Positions 5,671 to 6,446 of a stretch of 6,446 nt of DNA are shown in pieces. The translations under genes and the position numbers were made by a program. Position 1 is the stretch's first letter; the number at the start of each line of letters is the position of its first letter. The stretch is from Thermoplasmata archaeon. GTDB lineage: Archaea > Thermoplasmatota > E2 > UBA9212. Below the pieces are notes generated by a model. That model did no database searches. It was not told the DNA's origin and worked only from the letters and a program-made list of their open reading frames with translations. Location: NCBI GenBank assembly GCA_013329495.1, contig DUKC01000034.1, positions 1 to 6,446 of the forward strand. Direction: 5' to 3'.

Positions 5671-5892
5671 ATGCCGTTTGGAATGGGTCCTATGGGATTC
5701 TTTTGGCCATGTCACTGGCCATATTCTCCCTACTATCCTTGGGGGTTCACCCTATTATCCACTACTTTATACTCCTTATCCTGACCTGAGCTACCAAAAG
5801 AACAAGAAATAGCCATGCTTGAAGATGAAAAGGCATATATAGAGCATAGGATTAAGGAAATTGATGAGAGGTTAAAAGAGTTTAAAAAATGA
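5671..5892 (+). pseudogene. Small DUF5320-like gene interrupted by two compensating indels (or sequence errors)
   Basis: The frame opens MPFGMGPMGFFWPCHWPYSPYYPWG and then reads into TGA at 5782-5784, giving only 37 residues. The same frame resumes after the stop as PELPKEQEIAMLEDEK and continues as a coiled coil to TGA at 5890-5892. Between about 5744 and 5785 the protein-like reading is in another frame: GSPYYPLLYTPYPD, which matches the Tyr/Pro style of the gene. One extra G in the G5 run (5741-5745) and one missing C near 5785 would explain everything and restore an intact protein of 73 residues. Both spots are homopolymers, so sequencing error is a real option; recent mutation or frameshifting are others. 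A weak SD (AAGTGAT) precedes the ATG. The end overlaps the NifX-like start by ATGA, so an early stop could reduce translation of that gene. Confidence 0.65.
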
Positions 5893-6446
5893 GGCAAAAG
5901 ATAAAGATAGTAGTAGCAACAACTTCAGGAGGATTGGAAGACCAAGTATCGCCGGTATTTGGAAGATGCCAGAGCTATACCCTCTTAGATGTTGAAGAAA
6001 AAGAAATCAAAAACGTTCAGGTTCTACCAAACCAGTACGCTAGTGGAATGAGTGGTGTAGGAATCCAAGCTGGACAATTTGTGGTTCAGCAAGGAGCAAA
6101 AGCTGTAATTGCAGGAAACTATGGTCCAAATGTAACAGCTGTATTAGGTCAAGCGGGCATAGAAATGATTTGCGCTCAAGGAAAAGTTGGGGATGTAGTA
6201 AAAGATTATCTAAATAAAGAACTCAAGCCAAGCACAGGGCCAACTGCCCAGCCACAAATGCCTTATGGAATGGGTATGGGCCGTGGTATGGGCGGAGGAA
6301 GAGGTATGGGCGGAGGAAGAGGAATGAGTGGCATGCCCCAACAAATTCCCCAGCAACCTTTTCAGCAACCTCCTCAGCCATTCCAGCCGATACAGCCTAT
6401 GTCGAAGCAACAGGAAATCCAGATGCTGGAGCAACAGGCAAAGAAT
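5889..6446 (+). CDS. NifX/IssA-like domain protein with low-complexity tail and coiled coil, partial at the window end
   Basis: The frame is open from the ATG at 5889 to the window end (186 residues, no stop). Residues 3-112 match the dinitrogenase Fe-Mo cofactor biosynthesis family (NifX/NifB C-terminal/IssA type): VVATTSGGLEDQVSPVFGRC, YTLLDVEEKEIKNV, then AVIAGNYGPNVTAVLGQAGI. These domains bind metal-sulfur cofactors or clusters. C27 sits in the usual FGRC position; C95 is a second cysteine. Residues 124-149 are Met/Gly/Arg-rich, 150-170 Gln/Pro-rich, and from 171 the chain enters a coiled coil (SKQQEIQMLEQQAKN) like that of the gene at 5336-5662. The usual domain is about 110-120 residues, so this is a multi-part fusion. 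It is the last visible gene of the operon. No nif structural genes are seen, so a nitrogenase role is not implied. Confidence 0.85.
   Translation, partial: MRQKIKIVVATTSGGLEDQVSPVFGRCQSYTLLDVEEKEIKNVQVLPNQYASGMSGVGIQAGQFVVQQGAKAVIAGNYGPNVTAVLGQAGIEMICAQGKVGDVVKDYLNKELKPSTGPTAQPQMPYGMGMGRGMGGGRGMGGGRGMSGMPQQIPQQPFQQPPQPFQPIQPMSKQQEIQMLEQQAKN
6285..6320 (+). repeat. Two perfect 18-bp tandem repeats coding GMGGGR
   Basis: GGTATGGGCGGAGGAAGA occurs twice head to tail (6285-6302 and 6303-6320), preceded by a partial copy (from 6273) and followed by a diverged one. Identity at every base, including third positions, points to recent duplication within the low-complexity part of the NifX-like gene. 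Confidence 0.85.
6423..6446 (+). repeat. 24-nt direct repeat, copy 2, cut by the window end
   Basis: This is identical to 5588-5611 and in the same coding phase. It places the same coiled-coil start after the Gln/Pro linker of the NifX-like protein. Confidence 0.85.

Noticed and set aside
5782..5784. TGA read as selenocysteine or another amino acid in the third operon gene
   Set aside because: The residues just before it (GFTLLSTTLYSLS) do not fit the gene, while another frame does. Two small indels explain the region better, and TGA ends the same gene at 5890-5892.
1..6446. CRISPR arrays, tRNA or rRNA genes, insertion sequences
   Set aside because: I saw no regularly spaced repeats, cloverleaf-like sequence, rRNA-like block, transposase motif or flanking terminal repeats.

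Overview
The window looks archaeal. Most first genes have a TATA-like box centred 27-30 nt before the start codon, the spacing of leaderless archaeal mRNAs. Genes inside the right-hand operon instead carry strong Shine-Dalgarno (SD) sequences. Arginine is mostly AGA/AGG, and the gene set (DUF134 regulator, Mrp/NBP35 ATPase, small Gly/Tyr/Pro-rich proteins, NifX-type protein) is a neighbourhood familiar from anaerobic, often thermophilic archaea. I cannot name the lineage from the sequence.

Left part (1-3400): a terminator-like hairpin (6-49), then an exported, membrane-anchored metallophosphoesterase (186-1913, +). It converges with a cytosolic S49 (SppA-like) serine peptidase (1910-2653, -), and the two stop codons share one CTAG. 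Next comes a polytopic membrane protein of unknown function (2752-3390, -). These look like ordinary single genes with their own promoters.

Middle part (3400-5013): a 42-residue zinc-ribbon mini-protein (3569-3697, +), a DUF134 helix-turn-helix protein (3752-4039, +) and a Mrp/NBP35-type P-loop ATPase (4147-5013, +).

Right part (5014-6446): a tight rightward operon with a Gly/Tyr/Pro-rich protein (5068-5322), a small protein ending in a coiled coil (5336-5662), a related small gene interrupted by two apparent compensating one-base indels (5671-5892), and a NifX/IssA-like domain protein (5889 to the window end) with a Met/Gly/Arg-rich and Gln/Pro-rich tail running into the same coiled-coil motif.

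The most interesting signal is a 14-bp perfect palindrome, TGAATATATATTCA, found twice in near-identical promoter positions: once before the DUF134 gene and once before the Gly/Tyr-rich operon. This suggests a small regulon, possibly controlled by the DUF134 protein itself, joining a scaffold/carrier ATPase to a set of low-complexity and NifX-type proteins. The second signal is the related coiled-coil tail in three consecutive genes, which suggests that the products assemble together. A role in iron-sulfur or other metal cofactor handling is inferred from the Mrp and NifX families and is not shown by the sequence.
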